A stretch of 64,000 nt of DNA from Terfezia claveryi (GCA_015179025.1 WHUX01000001.1:1034501-1098500); one strand, 5' to 3'. Counted from the stretch's first letter, positions 1 to 14,192 are shown. Notes: generated from the sequence alone by a model not told the origin. A program made the numbers and translations.

Positions 1-1360
1 CAGAATGTTGAGTTCTCCACAACGTTTCATGTAAGACGTCTTGAGATGCGAGCGCGGCAGTGGTCTCCATCAGTTAGGCGAATGCTATATATATGATTGG
101 AATATGGTCAAATCGGGCGGAGTAGGAGATGTGGTTGGTCTGGAAAAAGTCTGTGGCAATGTAAATTTATCTTGCGGGTTGCCTGACAATACGTGGTACC
201 GGGAATATCACTACGTAGAGATACGTACTCCATATATCCCGTAAACCGTGGTTGGTAGCGCTATATTAAGCGTCGTGGAAGCCATCAATTGGGCGACTTG
301 TGGAATCTGGGACTCAGAGGCGGGGTGGCTTGTGCTGGGAATAGATTATCTCATCAATAATAATTTATGATATCCCAATTTCTTTTTTTATATTGGTAAC
401 GGGAGGCTTGATATCTTTCACAATAGCAAGGGGCGTCGATGGTTGTGTTTCCAATAGTGTGGAACTGCGAAACGGCCCAGGAAACGTTCAATGCAGTTGG
501 ATTTGTAACGAACGATTCTCGTCTCGATATTGCATGAATTGAGCTAGGATGACGAAGCAAGGGTCGCTGTAGCCCGATCCACCGTACAGCTGCACTGGCC
601 GGGTTTTGGCGAAGCTCTGAAGATCGTGTGGCAAGCGATGTGTGGGGTGTTTGATGTAAGAAGCACATCTTAATTAGCGAGTCATAGTGACAGTGGCATT
701 TTTTTCTCCAGCTATCAGTGTTAGCTGTAGTATATTTTGGGGGGCAAATGTAGATAGTACCAATGCATTTCTTTGATGTGGTTGATAACAAAGCTTCAGA
801 TCAAGGAGTTATTTCTATACGGTGTGGTTGACGAGTGTACAAGTAATTCGCTTATCACATCCACGTGTAGTGGTATACACCTCATGTGGTCGGGTCCACT
901 CATGAGATCCAAGTTTGGGGATATTGAGAGCTGAAAGAGAGAGTGACTAAACCGAAGGAGAACTCATCCTAGTACCGAGTATGGATCGATGTATCAGTAC
1001 GTTTCAAAAGGTAGACTTGTGTGAAGGGTGTTGCTGCTCTGTATCTGTAGAGGAAAAGAGGGGACAGGACACAAGCTTGTAACGGGCGGGATTGTTGTGG
1101 TTACACCCTGTAACCACAGTTTCCCTAGATCGATATTCTGTAAACCTTCCCCCCTGCATGCCCGAGCTGTCTGCCTCTTGAGAGGTGGTCTCTGTTCACG
1201 AAATATTCCATACGGTAGGCATAATTGCTTTTCTCACCTTCCTGTCTTCGTGACGAAGCCCAAAATATCGCTGTCTATGGTAGGTGTGCTGTCATAAGAT
1301 AAATGGGTGTATGGCGTGCATGGCCGTCGATACAGGTCAACGCCAGGCGTATATGTGAGG

Positions 1361-1910
1361 AACCAGACTGGCGTTCTGTAGCAACATTGAGCTCAATGTA
1401 CTCTTCGTAACTGTTATGCCCCAAATACCATACAGTGAGACCCAGGTGGCAAAATGGTCAACCAGGTGCTTCAGAAGTACTAGTCTAAGGAGTAACTGAC
1501 AAACCTTCGTTGCGGCTCAGTAGCAGGTATGGCAGATCACTAAGTACCTCCGGAGCTCTCGTCTCACCTGTTGGACTCTGGTTCATACGTAAATCCTTGT
1601 AACCTACGAACCGAAATTAAACCACTTCTCGTGCATGGGCTTCAGCCTTTATGTGAGTTCTGTGATTGAGAGTATGCTGGGAGGCGGATGTTGGGCCTCA
1701 GGAAGCTATAAGGGGGGATATTTGCTAATTAATATTAAGCGGCTAAGAGGCGGAGGTTAAAGGTGTATGGAGGTGAACTAGTATGGTACCTTGGGTGAGA
1801 GTTACAATTATTACCAGACCTTTAAAATGAACTTCAAAATGAACTTCTAAGGTTGTTCAAGTTGTGACAGTATGAAACTTTACCTAACTTTGAAGGCTTC
1901 TAGTCTGGTT
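1361..1910. repeat. Putative 550-bp element bounded by AACCAGACT inverted core
   Basis: AACCAGACT lies at 1361-1369 and its reverse complement AGTCTGGTT at 1902-1910, facing inward. The interior has no open frame of note. The same core and orientation recur at 20203/23240 and 38478/38551. I could not see a target-site duplication next to the ends, so the element is inferred from the recurring core only. Confidence 0.3.
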
Positions 1911-4427
1911 AAGGTTACTTCATTTCCATGACTTCCGTAATGGGCAATTTGAAAAACAAGTTAGTTTGCAGCCAATCCCAGCTAGTTGATTTCCCAAAGG
2001 AAAGATCTATAGTAACGTCGACACCAGATTGCTTGCACGTGGGCCCTGTGATAAGAGACAAAATGCTAGCCTAAAATGCGGATGCCCTGGTTCCAAATCT
2101 TAGGTCGATGTCAACTACACCCTAGTAACAGCATGAGCTCTTCTTACCAGACGATAGCTACAGGCGTGGGCCGGGGCTCACCGCAGAAGCAAAGGATTAT
2201 TTGAGACTCCCCTACCCAGACGTACAGTGGAGGGCGAGAATTGAGGACAGTGGCGTGCTCGCAAAGGCGTCCATTTCGGACGCTCCAACTAGCTTTTAGC
2301 ACTGTCAGATCACACTGTTCGGAAATCCTTGGTTTATTTCGTTGATGTACTACCGATGTTTGAGAACTCAATTTTATAATAGAGGTGCAAACACTTGGCC
2401 TTGACCTCGTCCCCTAGCTTGCTTAGCAAAGCAGTGCTTGCGTACCCCAACAGGGCTGCCAACTTCGGTAGTTTTCTCTTTTCTGCTATTAATCGCTGTG
2501 AAGCAGGGGTCTGATTGGTTAGCCGGGGCTCTATATATACATAACAACCAGCGGCTATTACTGGTATTTCTCTTCAGATTGGCAACCTCTTCGTTGTTGC
2601 AAAATTATCAGGGATCTGTGATAGTTGAATAAACGAATCGCGGCATTGACTTGGAGTACTGTTATATTCCAACCAACTCACTGAATTATGGAGTGCGGGG
2701 TTGCGTCTGACTCATGGAAACGAAGCAGGGCAGTTGACCGTCCTTGCCTTCCAAGTTGAGACTTATTGGTACTAGTCGCTTCAAATCTCAAATGTTGGGA
2801 GTGGTTTACATTTAGTCCATTTACAGTACCGCTAGATTCCTCTCAATTGTAATTGGTACAAAAAAACAAAGCTACCTGCACCATAAGATATATAGGTAAT
2901 ACAACGTATCGGCAACCGCTACTCCTTCATTGGCCTCGGCACACCGTAACAACAAGGATGGTATCTCGGCTTTTTATTGAACCAACAACGTTTTCCCGGA
3001 GTAATGCTTTCTCGAAATATATTGTTTGATGTGAAGTTGATCCTGATAATCTCTCATTGTTTGAGACGGGATCATCTGAATTACATGGGGGCATGGTGAT
3101 TCGGTTGTTGGCTTAGACGATATCGCAACCCACAAGGTTTTCTGCGCGTATTACTGAGATTAAGTACAGAAAGTTGAGGTAACACTAAGGTATACAGGAA
3201 CAAAAATATTTTGCGAACCAACATCTACATTAAGCAGCTGAGATATTTCTAGAAAAATAGGCACAACGTAACTATAAAACGGAACCGCATTTCGGCTGAC
3301 GCCGGAGTTGGGTTTGTATGTTCACCGATCCTCATCTGTTACCTTGGAATTATGAGTAAAATTGTAGCAATAATCACTGCCGTCAAGTAAATACTTAATA
3401 GTACTACCAAGAGATGTTGTAGCCGCAATTTACATAGCCTATCCAAAACACCTAAGAAATACAGGCACACTATTTGATATCAATTCACAATCAAACTATC
3501 CGCAGCCATGGCTTAACAATAATACAAGGCATGACTCAGATTCGGTCACCCTTGCAATGAGCCATACATACAGATGTCACTGGTGCAAGTGTTTATAAAT
3601 TGTTTCACAATTCAACTACAGGCCTGATTTTGTGCGAGAGCTGATTGATTCAATACGGTATTATAGTGCCCCACAGGCAGGATCACTGTCCTTATTGGGT
3701 TTTGAAATCACACCATAACAGTTGGCTGATCAAGAATTAACACAGCCACCAATGCAATTGTTCCCACAAGCGCTCACGGCTGATTTGGATTCGATACAAT
3801 TTCGGAATATTCAAATATCTTCAAAAGTTTACCGTTAGGAGGAAAACAATGCAGTCCGCAAGCGGGACTTAGCTCTATCAACATCCTGCATGACAAAGCA
3901 GCAAAGTTCTAGAAATCTGATTCAGCAAATATTAATTGCAGCCTTACCTGTGAGCAAGAGGTGAGGCCAAGAATTATATTTACTGGTCCCTGCATGCGGG
4001 AGCACATGCAGATGCATACATGGAGGCGTGGGGCTTGGCCTGCTGTACCCAACACCCAGTTGTAGCTGTGCGAGGGATGGGGCTTATGTTAATCCCCAGC
4101 TAAACGGTGTTGTTCAGCTCAGCTGGGTTCTTTCCTAAGATATGTGGTGTGCTGATAACAACGGCTACAGGGTTAATAATGTACGTATATACTCAGGCCG
4201 AGCCAGGCATCCTAAAAGTATATGTACTTCAGCAGGGAATCTGGCCCCGCCAATTGCCTTGAAGTTTGCTATTATAGGTCAGCTCAGGTACATACATGAG
4301 AAATCTATTTTTGGTCAATTGATGCCAAGATACCGCAATGGAGCCCCGTACTGCTACCACACTTCGTACGGAATATTGCCTGTATGTGTATAGAAGACTG
4401 ATATATCAGACTAACACCCTAAGGATC

Positions 4428-4471
4428 ACGTATCATGCCAGCACTAGGGACGTATCATGCCAGCACTAGGG
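4428..4471. repeat. 22-bp exact tandem duplication
   Basis: The 22-bp unit beginning ACGTATCATGCC and ending GCACTAGGG occurs twice, head to tail, with no mismatch (4428-4449 and 4450-4471). It lies in non-coding DNA, so it is probably a recent slippage or repair duplication. Confidence 0.9.
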
Positions 4472-7379
4472 CCACATTGAGTCGAGCAACCATTATATAA
4501 CTCCATAGTCTCACCTGAGGCGCATCTGCATCATAGTCTCGATCTGCACGATAGGGCTGAGTCAAGGTTGAGGGTGGGACCTATCCCTTCAACGGAACTG
4601 GCAAATGATTAGGTATGGTTCTGGTGAGAATAATTCTTTTGATGTAACTGTATTGATTTTGAGACAACCCCCAAGAATTTTCATTAAAGTTTAGGAATTT
4701 TGCTTCGAGTTTCGGATTAATAAAATCATCGTCTAAATCTATGTATAGAGTCGTGCTCCTCTGGCAAGCTATCACCAGCGCGCCCCCCAAGTACTAGTAC
4801 TCTCCTCAGGATAGCCACCTCCTTGAGAAGATTATTCCCATAAAGTTATTACCAAGCATAAGGAAATTTCTATTACACGACAGCAGTCAAGTACCCCTTT
4901 CACAAGCCGAATTGAAGATCAAGCCATGTCGTCCACTTCAAATGTTTCAACTAATGATTGTGGGGGTCACGGGACGTGTGGGCCTGCAGGCTGTCATGTA
5001 CGTGCGGATGCAACATGCGTGTGAATATGCACACCCGGAATGCAGGGCACACCACTACATCTTTATTAAATTTCCGATACAGTGGGAAAGAGGAACTATT
5101 GCCCTGGTAAGATGAAGTAATGTAAAGTGTGTATATATGCATGACTGTGACGGTAGGTACATGGATGTTTCCTTCCGTCGATGACAGAAGTCAAGTAACA
5201 AAGTTTGTTTTTAAAAAGCGGGCGCAGCACATGCAGAGAATACTATCTGACTGCGACCGTGACGTCTGAGATTTTGGAGCCAATTGAACACCTGCGAGGG
5301 GTCATCAATTGGTGTCTCCAATGCCGAATGTAGCCCCCACTCCTGTCAATGGTTTTCAAAATTTGCAGATTTAATTTGCGGTAGCTCTAGGTGTACTCAT
5401 AATCAGCGCTGTACGTAACTAGCTGTCGCTCGCTCATTACACGGGGGTCAACCGCGGCCGCGGAGCAATGCAGACGCCAACACCGGCGATGTCCCGTGAA
5501 GTAATTCGGTCAAACCAACTGTGTGGTGGTTGGACAGTTTGGTTGGTTGGGCGCAGGACCCGCAAAAGACCAGACGAAAGATCGTCGATGGCGGTGTAGC
5601 GCAGATGAGTAACTCAGGTACAACTTCCTGTCTTGGCGAAACAACATGATCTCGTTCGTTTGTGTTTGGTTGCCAAGACCAATGAAAGCTAGACCTCAAT
5701 TTGCCCCATCCAGTCCGCCGTCTCTTGTTTCGACGACGCCCCAAACTTCACGCTCAAACCTCGCTCCACACGCCCGAGCCTCAAGAGATCCATTAAACCG
5801 GAGCTGGCTGTTCATACCAAACAAATTCAAGGTCCAAAGTGCTGGGCTCGCCACTATAAACTAGCATGAAGGAAAGGCCCAAGTCGTACATATGTATTAG
5901 CCTCTGAGTGGCGGTGGGCTTGGGCCCCGCAGAGTCCGTCGAGGGGGAGCTAGTCTCGAAATTCGCCCTGACGACGACCCCAAGAACCAGGAACACTTGA
6001 CTGGCTGCTCGATGGGATATCCTTGGTTAGCAGGGGTTGTAGTGGATTTTTTTTCTGGAGGAGAGTGCTCTAATTCGGTGAAATCGGATGCAACCATTCG
6101 GTTGGTAGAGAAGATGTAACTAATACCCACCCTCTATCTTCCCAGGATATTCAAGAGCCAGGGGGTGGCATGGCATTGGGCATGGCAACCAGTGGTCTTG
6201 ATATATCAATACAAAGAAGGGAAAGGCTGACAATTGCGAAGGCTTGCTGATATGAGAGATTCGTTCCTATTGACGGAGATTTCGAGTTTACATCCGAGGT
6301 GTCGGATATGACTTAGTTGTCTCCAGCGTTATGCTTGTCAGCAAAAGACTAGGCGGTGGTCTGCATGGGAAGGAAAAAAAGTAAAAAAAGATTGCTGCGC
6401 ATGGAATATTCCACACGATTTCCGTGCGCACGGGGGGCTACAAATTTCTTACCCGATGGAGACCAGATGCTACATGATTGCAACCCGAGTTTTCTTTGTA
6501 TGTACGAACGTTGTATTGGTGTAACTTGCTTTTGTTTCCAATCCGTGGCATTGGAGATTATCTGGCGCTGTGTTCCTTTCTCTGCATACCCTGCACCAGT
6601 TTTTCTGGTACAAGCCGGCCTGAATACCCCCTGCCAGGCTGCTGGGTGAAACACTATCCCCCACCCAGCACTTGGTTGCCTCCCAAACCTATTCTCCTAG
6701 ACTCCTGAATTAAGGCCCCTGCACTCTGAGCAAAAGTATTGTTGCTCTTGCCCCTGGACAGGGCTTACAAGTAGACTTATCTCAGGCTGCCTTAGCACTC
6801 TTCTGGAAGTTTTTTCTTAATTTCATTTCGAAAAGCTGTAACAGTGGTGTAAGCTGGTCTAGTGCCCACTTAGTGTAGGGGGATGTGCCTGGTCACGGCT
6901 TTACTGACGGTACCTTGAAATTTCCTCACCATGTACCGGTACCTCTTATGCTGGGAACACCATAAGGCGTAGGTGACACACCGCTCCGGAACAATGAACT
7001 GTGGATACCCTACGAAGAAAGGTTACTGATTTATGAAAGTTCGTCTTATTTTTCTTCAAAGATACCACAAAGCTTTTTGTGTTTCCAGGCCAGCACCTTG
7101 GTTCCTCTTGTAATCTATCGGAGCCCAGCCATCCGCTCAAGTCACTTCCCTTGGAGTCTTGCCTTGTAGTTACTCCCCTTTACTTGGTTTCAGTTACCGT
7201 GCCCGATTTTACTATTGCAGCTCTGACGCTTGTGGTCCTTCGTCTGTTTGTTTTGCGGCGCTATTCCTCCCATAATTTCGGGTTGTTCTGGAAGTCTTCC
7301 CTGCGTTCATAGAAACCAAGCTCCATCGGGCAAGACGGACGGAGCTAGGTGGTGAAAAGATTCAAGAGGGAGAAAATGG

Positions 7380-8000
7380 TGGACCGGACCTCTTTACAAT
7401 GATAGATGAGGCCTGAGATCGCTAACTAATAAAAGTACGAAGGGCTACATTCACTAATCTCTGCCATCACCGCCCCAGTATCCACCGATCGATCCTTCTA
7501 TCCAAACCAACAGCATCCCGCGATCATCCTCCTCCTCCATACATATTCGAGATATCCGTCTGGCCATACACGGTCACTTCCCTACTGCATCGCCCCTGTA
7601 ACCCTCCTGCATTTATAACGCTTACAGTCCGTGAGCTCCGTCATACATAATAAATTTCATTAGTACATGTTCCCACCATTAATCTTCGACACTCCCAGGT
7701 CACACACCTCTACCTACACCAGCCTCAGTCGTTTCCGCATCTGTCTAAACCACCTCCCCATTATCTTCCAGGGAAATATATATACTATCCTCCTCCCCCG
7801 TCGCAAAACGAATTTACCGAACACACACACCTGAAGTACCGACCAGGCCATCCTGACCAACTCCATCGACTGGTATATAGACCACGCATCCTACCACTAC
7901 TTTTCCATCCTCAGAAAATCCAGCATCAGCTTCACCGTTCACTCATTGATTCACACGAAGCTCAACAAACTATCAAATCAACATCAGTAACATCACAACA
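7380..8000 (+). promoter_or_regulatory. Promoter/5' leader of the GNAT gene, C/T-rich
   Basis: The roughly 600 bases before the acetyltransferase start codon are strongly pyrimidine-rich on the + strand (many CCTCC and CATCC tracts) and contain a TATA-like stretch at about 7776-7784. The last 100 bases become A/C-rich and end in CATCACAACAATG, a good fungal start context. Pyrimidine-rich blocks near the transcription start are common in filamentous ascomycetes. The assignment is inference from base composition and position. Confidence 0.45.
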
Positions 8001-9235
8001 ATGTGTCTTCCAATCTCTAAGGTGTTGAGGAGGCTTCGGTCCTCGAAGAGTCGCAAGCCAACGATGGCGGATATCTACCCAGTGGAGAAGTCAATGAGCT
8101 TCGAGTCAACAACTACGGTCGACCTTTCATCAACAGCCTACTCTTCCACAAATGTATCCTTCGTCAAGCCACCACCATTGCCAGTACGACAAATTGGTTT
8201 GAAGGAGAGCAAGGCTGCAGCTGCGTCATTGGCCAAGGCATTCGAAGGTGATGAAGTAGCGTTCTACTTCTTGGATACGCCGGACAAGAAGGACTCCCGC
8301 CGAAGCACAGATGCAACCTGGAAACTTCACACCAAAATTATGGAATACACGGTAGCGGCCCATTGCCGAAAGGGGCTCGTCCTTAGCATCGGAGAAAATC
8401 ATGAAGGTGTCGCATTATGGTAAGCATCAAAGCTCGGGGAGAAAATTCTTCCCTCCCTCTAGTGAGACAAGGATTAGTGTTGACCCTTCGTCCGAAAAAT
8501 TAGGATGCCCCCTGGACAGAACATGGATGACTGGTGGACAATGTTCCGTAGTGGGATGTGGAAATTGTACTTCAAGCTAAGCAAGGAGGGAAGGAAGCGA
8601 TGGTTCAAAGAGTTTCTGCCAAAGTTGCACGATACCAAGTAAGCATCAGCTTCCGAAATTATTTGTTATCTTGTGCCAACAGCACGGCAAAAGTGACGAG
8701 GCAATTGTTCCGATCGTATTGGCTAACGGTAGATTGTTGTTTGTTTTAGGGAGGAAGTTATGGCAGAAAGGGATCCCAACAGTTGGTAGGTTCATCATGC
8801 AACCCCTCTTTACGTTTGTGAACAACCTAGCTGACTAAACATTACAGGTACCTCGTCTACATTGGGGTCATTCCAGACGCACAAGGCAGAGGATATTCAA
8901 GGAGGCTCGTTGAGCATGTCACTGTTATGGTATGTATCTGCTCTGGCGTCTTTTGCGATGTTTCGCGTAGATTATTCCATTTGACTAATTCATCTGTTGG
9001 TGTGTAGGCTGATGCGCTAAATGAACCCTGCTATGTTGAGAGCAGCGCCCGCAAAAATGTCGCTATCTATGAGCGATTCGGCTTTCAGAGGCGTACAGAG
9101 CTCATCCTGAATCGCGCTGAACATGAAGTTATGCTTGATATCATGGTCAGAGAGCCAGGCGTTCACTATATTCCTCCACTCGGAGAAGCCCTAATCAACT
9201 TAGATAACGTTACAACTCACAACAAAAGCAACTAA
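8001..9235 (+). CDS. GNAT-family N-acetyltransferase
   Basis: Five exons give an in-frame 299-residue protein: 8001-8419, 8504-8638, 8750-8785, 8848-8929 and 9008-9235, all with GT-AG introns of 62-111 nt. The C-terminal half carries the acetyl-CoA binding signature: a hydrophobic strand, then V-I-P-D-A-Q-G-R-G-Y-S (QGRG at residues 209-212) followed by helix RRLVEHV. Exon 5 carries the motif B type sequence SSARKNVAIYERFGF. These are standard GNAT features: the P-loop-like Q/RxxGxG/A holds the pyrophosphate of acetyl-CoA. The N-terminal 60 residues are Ser/Thr-rich and not conserved. Fungi have many GNAT paralogues of unknown substrate, and nothing here shows whether the target is a small molecule, polyamine or protein. 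The gene stands alone between two gene-poor stretches, so neighbours give no hint. Confidence 0.88.
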
Positions 9236-12200
9236 AATCCCACTAACGATATGATACCCCTGAACGAGCATCTACTATAGACTGGATCGGATCGGAAATT
9301 AGATTTTTTTGGATACAACCGCGCACTCGGATAAGAAAAAAGCAGATGGTTATTTCTTTGCTGCCGGTCTTCCAATTTCATAGCCAGAATGGCACCTAAT
9401 TCTTTAATGGTTTTATACATTTGCATTTTATGGGTTACCAAGGAGTTTACTAGAATTGGTCTGTATTTACCTGGTCTGCTTTGGATATCTTTTTCGTTTA
9501 CATTTCGGGATTTTCCATGGGCGGAGTAATTGCTATTTTCTCATTGTAATATGATTAATACCTCTCCCTCTCTTCCTGCTACCCATTAGCCCACTTCACA
9601 TTTCCTTACATTTATATTCTGCATAGATACGGGGCGCTTTTCTCAGCATTTCCTAATAGGGCTGGGCGGGAACGTTTTTTAATTCCTTTTCTTTCACTTG
9701 GCTATCACTCCTCTCGCCTTTTTCATTCTTAATCTTTGCATTCAATATGGTGCCCTTGGGTCTGTTTCTGCTGTCATTTGATTTTCTTTTTTTAAATTTC
9801 AATTCTCTTTGCTGTTTTATTAGACTGCGGTGGTTTATTGCTTTTTACTCTGTTTTACTGCATGGGATGGGATTTTAGACAAAAGGAAGTTCTAGACAAG
9901 CGCGAGCTTGAAAAAAAAGGCACAGTGCGATTGGAAGGCAGGCACCTCAGGCCAGGAACTATAACGGAATGGGTTCTGGGAATTTTGGTTCAAAAGGAAA
10001 AATAAAGAGTTGTAGAATGGTATTGGATAGTGGGCTGACGAAAGTCGTGGATATTAGGAACTTGGATAGGGATAAGTTGGACATCATGGCCACTGGATGG
10101 AATGGAAAGCAACAAATCTAGGCATAAAAATAGAATAAAATAATAATAGGTTTATCTATGTTAACTATACGGAGTTGCCTAGTCTTTGTAGCACACTTTT
10201 CTATGCGCTTTGCTTTATTCCCATATTCCCACCATAAAAAAAACTCCGGACGCATGCCCTCAATCCGAAGTATTTATGACCAGCTTTCTCATCATCGAGG
10301 TCATAAGTTAATGCCACAAGGATTTGGAGAGCTGAAAATCTATTTGCTTCGCATTTTGAATGAAGACAATGTTTGAGAGACACCATTCGAGTGACGGATT
10401 TGACGGAGATGACCGGGAGTTCGGGATTCAGTAGATAATCCACACCATGCATTGGACACAGTCGGACACTCCCACGAGATTCCTCGGCCGTTGAGGAAAC
10501 CCACCCTGCTTAGACACTGTGCATGTTCCAATTAAACATTACCACAAAGCTCTCGCTCAATTTGCCGAGTGGTTTCATTTATTTGACTGGGCCTCTCTCT
10601 TACATGCCGGAGTTCCTGTGCTTGCCGGGCGATGTAATATCACAAAATCGTCCCAACTCGCAACCCTCAGTAAAAAAACCCTAAATTTCCATCCTCTATG
10701 AAGGCATAACCGTGTACCTATGCGGCAAGCCGGTCCCTGGGGCGTTTGTGGAATACAGCAAGCCTCCCAGGATAGCATGCATACAGGTTGCTTATTCCCA
10801 AATCTGTGGAATATAGCTAATTGAAGCTGCATGAACTGCAGTGGAGCACTGAATTTATAAACTGTTATGGTATATATATGTATAGCTGGCTTGTACAAAG
10901 TATCCATATTTGCATAGCAAGTGCCGGCCTTGTATGCTATTTTGTCAAGTCCAATTGTAAGGCTTCTGAGGGGGAGGAAATCTCCAGAATGGGCAAAAGG
11001 AAGAGACTACTTCAACCCAGCATGTTTCCAAGTAGCGAGAACCCCGACTCGATCCGCACACGTAGCTATTCGGGCATGCGGAGCGAAGGGCTCGCTTTGC
11101 TGGCATAGCATTGAGAATCCGGAGGTTACCGGTAAGGGACGTTGCGAGGGGACGTTGCGATCGGACGCCGCGAACAAACCCCCCCCGAGATTATCAATTT
11201 CTGAACATTTGCGAGTTTTAATGCTGCTGCAAGTATAGCTTTACGCGTACGGCTAGTAGTGATTTACGTGGGTGTCTGAGTTGCGAGTCTGCTGTGCCCA
11301 CTGGAGGTGAAGGGGGGAGGGGAGGTTGGTGGTGGCCAGAGCAATGTACGGACACTGATACAGAGTATCTCTACACCATTTGGTGGTGTATCAATATTGC
11401 GAGAAGCTGTCTTGGAATTATGTCTCTTTCGCAATTTGGCTGCCTTCAGTAGGTTTGAGATCCAGAGAAAATCCCTTGGGGTGACCGAGGTGTCTCAGAC
11501 GTCAGCTCAGGTCGTCTGTACTACTATAGCGCTATTGCTCATGATCAGGCTGTCCAGCCTGGCCAGCATAGCATACGCAGAGCCACCAGCAAGGTGGTCA
11601 GCTAGAATTCATTCTCAGATGTCAAAAGTTGGAAAATTGGAACTATCCTCTGTAGCTAATTGTAAAATTCCTTTTCCCGCGGTGATAATCCCCGGGGAGA
11701 TCAAGGCAACTAGAAGAACGATTAAGATACCCCTGCGAGTGACTTTCATGAATCCCGGGCCAGTGGGACACCGATCGGATTTCTTCCCTGCCTTCGGGAC
11801 CGTTTTAGCATGTTTGGTTGTAGGTTATATAAATGGCCTAGATTGGTGAACAATTGGACTGTGGGATTTCAGCACCGAAATTAGATAAATATTTAGATCA
11901 TGATCGTCTGATAAATTTCATAACTAGTGGATTCGCATTCTTGTATAGTTGATCGTAGGGATCTACCGTACTTGCTTAGTGATACCGTTCCTGCTGATAG
12001 ACTGATAGACCTTGCTCCCCAGGCTTTGCTGCAGATATCTTACCAACCAAACTCCCCCCCTGGCACGTACATATGAATTCCCTCTTCTTTCTCCTCCATC
12101 GTATTCTATCTAACCTTGGACTTCACCCTGCGGGACAAATACATCTGCAGCGCTCCTCGATGTATGCCCCGCAAATTAGAAGGCACAGAAATTTGATTAC

Positions 12201-14192
12201 AGAAAGGAGTCATCTATAAACCCTACGATTGCAGGACCAAAAAGTCCTATTTGCCATTGCATAAGGCTTAACTGCCATCCACTCGAGCAAAATTATGATG
12301 TCAAAATAGCTGATTGACTTATGGACGTCGGCCCGAGTTCTTATGACTAGGGTAAGCAGGCCGCAAGCCGGACTATATATGCGGAAGATACCTTTCCGGG
12401 CTCTCCTAAGCGATCATCGAGTTTACCTATCAGCGTCTTGTCATGCTGTCATGGGCTATTTGTCTTGCTGCATCCACTTCGCCCCAGGGGGTTGGAGTGT
12501 GATCCACCAGGGTGCAGGAAGGCAGGATATACTGCCATACCGGGTGTACGTGCAATTGACTGTGGGTGGAGGAGCATAATGGATATTTATGTTGTTAGGG
12601 TTATTTTTGTGTACGTCACTGCCTGCCCGATGCTGTGGTAATCTTTACAGGGGCAAGACTATCCGCATACATATGTATGTACGTAAGCCCTATGAGAGTG
12701 ATGTGTACTTGGTTTTATATCCGGAACCTAGGCTAGTCAGCAACTTTAGCCCGACTACCCTATCTGGCTAAAAAACCTTATTACAACTACCCTATTGAGC
12801 ATCAAGCCACACAAAGGTGTTCACGGCATCATGTGACTAACCCGGGCGCTGTACAGTGGATCCATATCGATATCCACCCGTGTTCGATAATCGAGGTCCA
12901 CATGTTGACGATCCCAGATATAGGATATGTTATACTGTACTTCTTACTCGAGGAACATCACATGTATGTAGAGTAGATGTACATGACATCTAATACATCA
13001 TACATAAATGGATACGGCAGGGCGAGGGGGTGTAAGTACGAACGGGAGAGGTCGAACAGACGAGAATGTAGGGCGAGCTCCAGTCACGGCCACGGAATAC
13101 CGAAAATGCTAGAAAGGTGTATCAACAAAGATAAAGGTAGACTACCCTACATCCTACATTTACGATCGTTCCACTAGGCATCTGAGGTAGAGCCTAAATC
13201 GAATTGCAGTATCCAAGTACACTAGTTTCTTCAGTGTACAGTAGCCCCAATTCGCCTGGGATCCCGTAGATGCATGATGTTAGTTGCGTACAGTTGCAAT
13301 GACTACATGCGTATAGCATGCGTCAATAGGCAAGCCCAGCCAAATCCTACCAAATCAGCTCGCGCTCTTCTCTTCGGTAAATACTCATCATACGTGAGTT
13401 ATCCAGTCACGTCCTCGCAACTCGCTAACTATAGCCCTCCCCCGCCCCCTCGGCACATAATATATTTACGAACACTTGATTTCGACGCGTTATCCCACCG
13501 ACCCACAGTGGCCTCCAAAAAACTCCTGTATGGCCACGTCCAGAAAGAAAAGTACGTAGGCCCGGTCTCAACTCGAGCTAGCCCTGAAACCTACCTAGAG
13601 AAATACCCTAGTGCAGATAAAACCCAAGCCTAATTTGCAATATGGTAACCTCGATTTTAGAAATTTCAAAATATTGTGCTGGTAGTAGGCAAAAAAATAT
13701 CAACATATCAAATGCGCCCGTTCTCTCCACACTGCTGCGCTATTGACTTTATTGCGTCTATGCTCGGTCCCACGTACACCTCATTCACGCTTCTTCATGC
13801 CTCTACCCGAACTTCAGCTGCCAGCAAAACCACGTAGTCTAGACAACTCTGCTTCCATCATGCTTCTACCGCACTTCTATGGATCAGCATCGGGCCTCAG
13901 TTCACCTCCGCACTAGCAACGTGGGTTGAGCTGGACAAATAATACCCCCCTTCTACCTCTCGTGTTGTGTTGTACTGCAGGCCAGCCCCCTTCCCTCTGT
14001 AGCTGCCGCACACCCCGCACCCTTAGCCACTAACGGATGGGAGGTGACCTATTGAGCTTCTCCCGATCTTCTAGACCGGACCCCCCGTCGCCCTCTTCAG
14101 GAACACGTCAGATACCACCACAGTAATATTAGAAAAAAGTAAAATATTTACGGCCTCCACTACTACTCCAATTCCCAAGCACCACGTACTAC
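9236..14192. other. Gene-poor region between the GNAT gene and MLH1
   Basis: About 5 kb without a supportable gene. The first kilobase after the acetyltransferase is T-rich and includes its 3' untranslated region. The longest open frame, 11307-11849 (+, 180 codons), has no recognisable domain, a low-complexity Gly-rich start and no exon-like partners, so I do not call it. A degenerate triple repeat lies at 11136-11173. No transposon coding motifs or RNA genes were seen. Confidence 0.55.
11136..11173. repeat. Three degenerate 12-13 bp tandem units
   Basis: Units GGGACGTTGCGA (11136-11147), GGGGACGTTGCGA (11148-11160) and TCGGACGCCGCGA (11161-11173) are adjacent. The first two differ only in the number of leading G; the third has several changes. 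It lies in non-coding DNA. Confidence 0.7.

Larger units (their letters stand above)
1..8000. other. Gene-poor region with no supportable gene
   Basis: All open frames here are short (the longest is 145 codons), overlap on both strands and show no family motif or plausible exon chain. I see no transposase, reverse transcriptase or integrase motifs, no long terminal repeats and no tRNA or rRNA. The stretch has one exact tandem duplication (4428-4471) and one inward-facing pair of the AACCAGACT core (1361-1369 and 1902-1910). The last 500-600 bases become C/T-rich and form the promoter and leader of the acetyltransferase gene that follows. Old, mutated repeat DNA is possible, but I cannot name an element. 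Confidence 0.6.

Noticed and set aside
11307..11849. 180-codon open frame on the + strand in the gene-poor stretch
   Set aside because: No recognisable motif and a low-complexity Gly-rich start; no exon-like continuation with consensus splice sites was evident.
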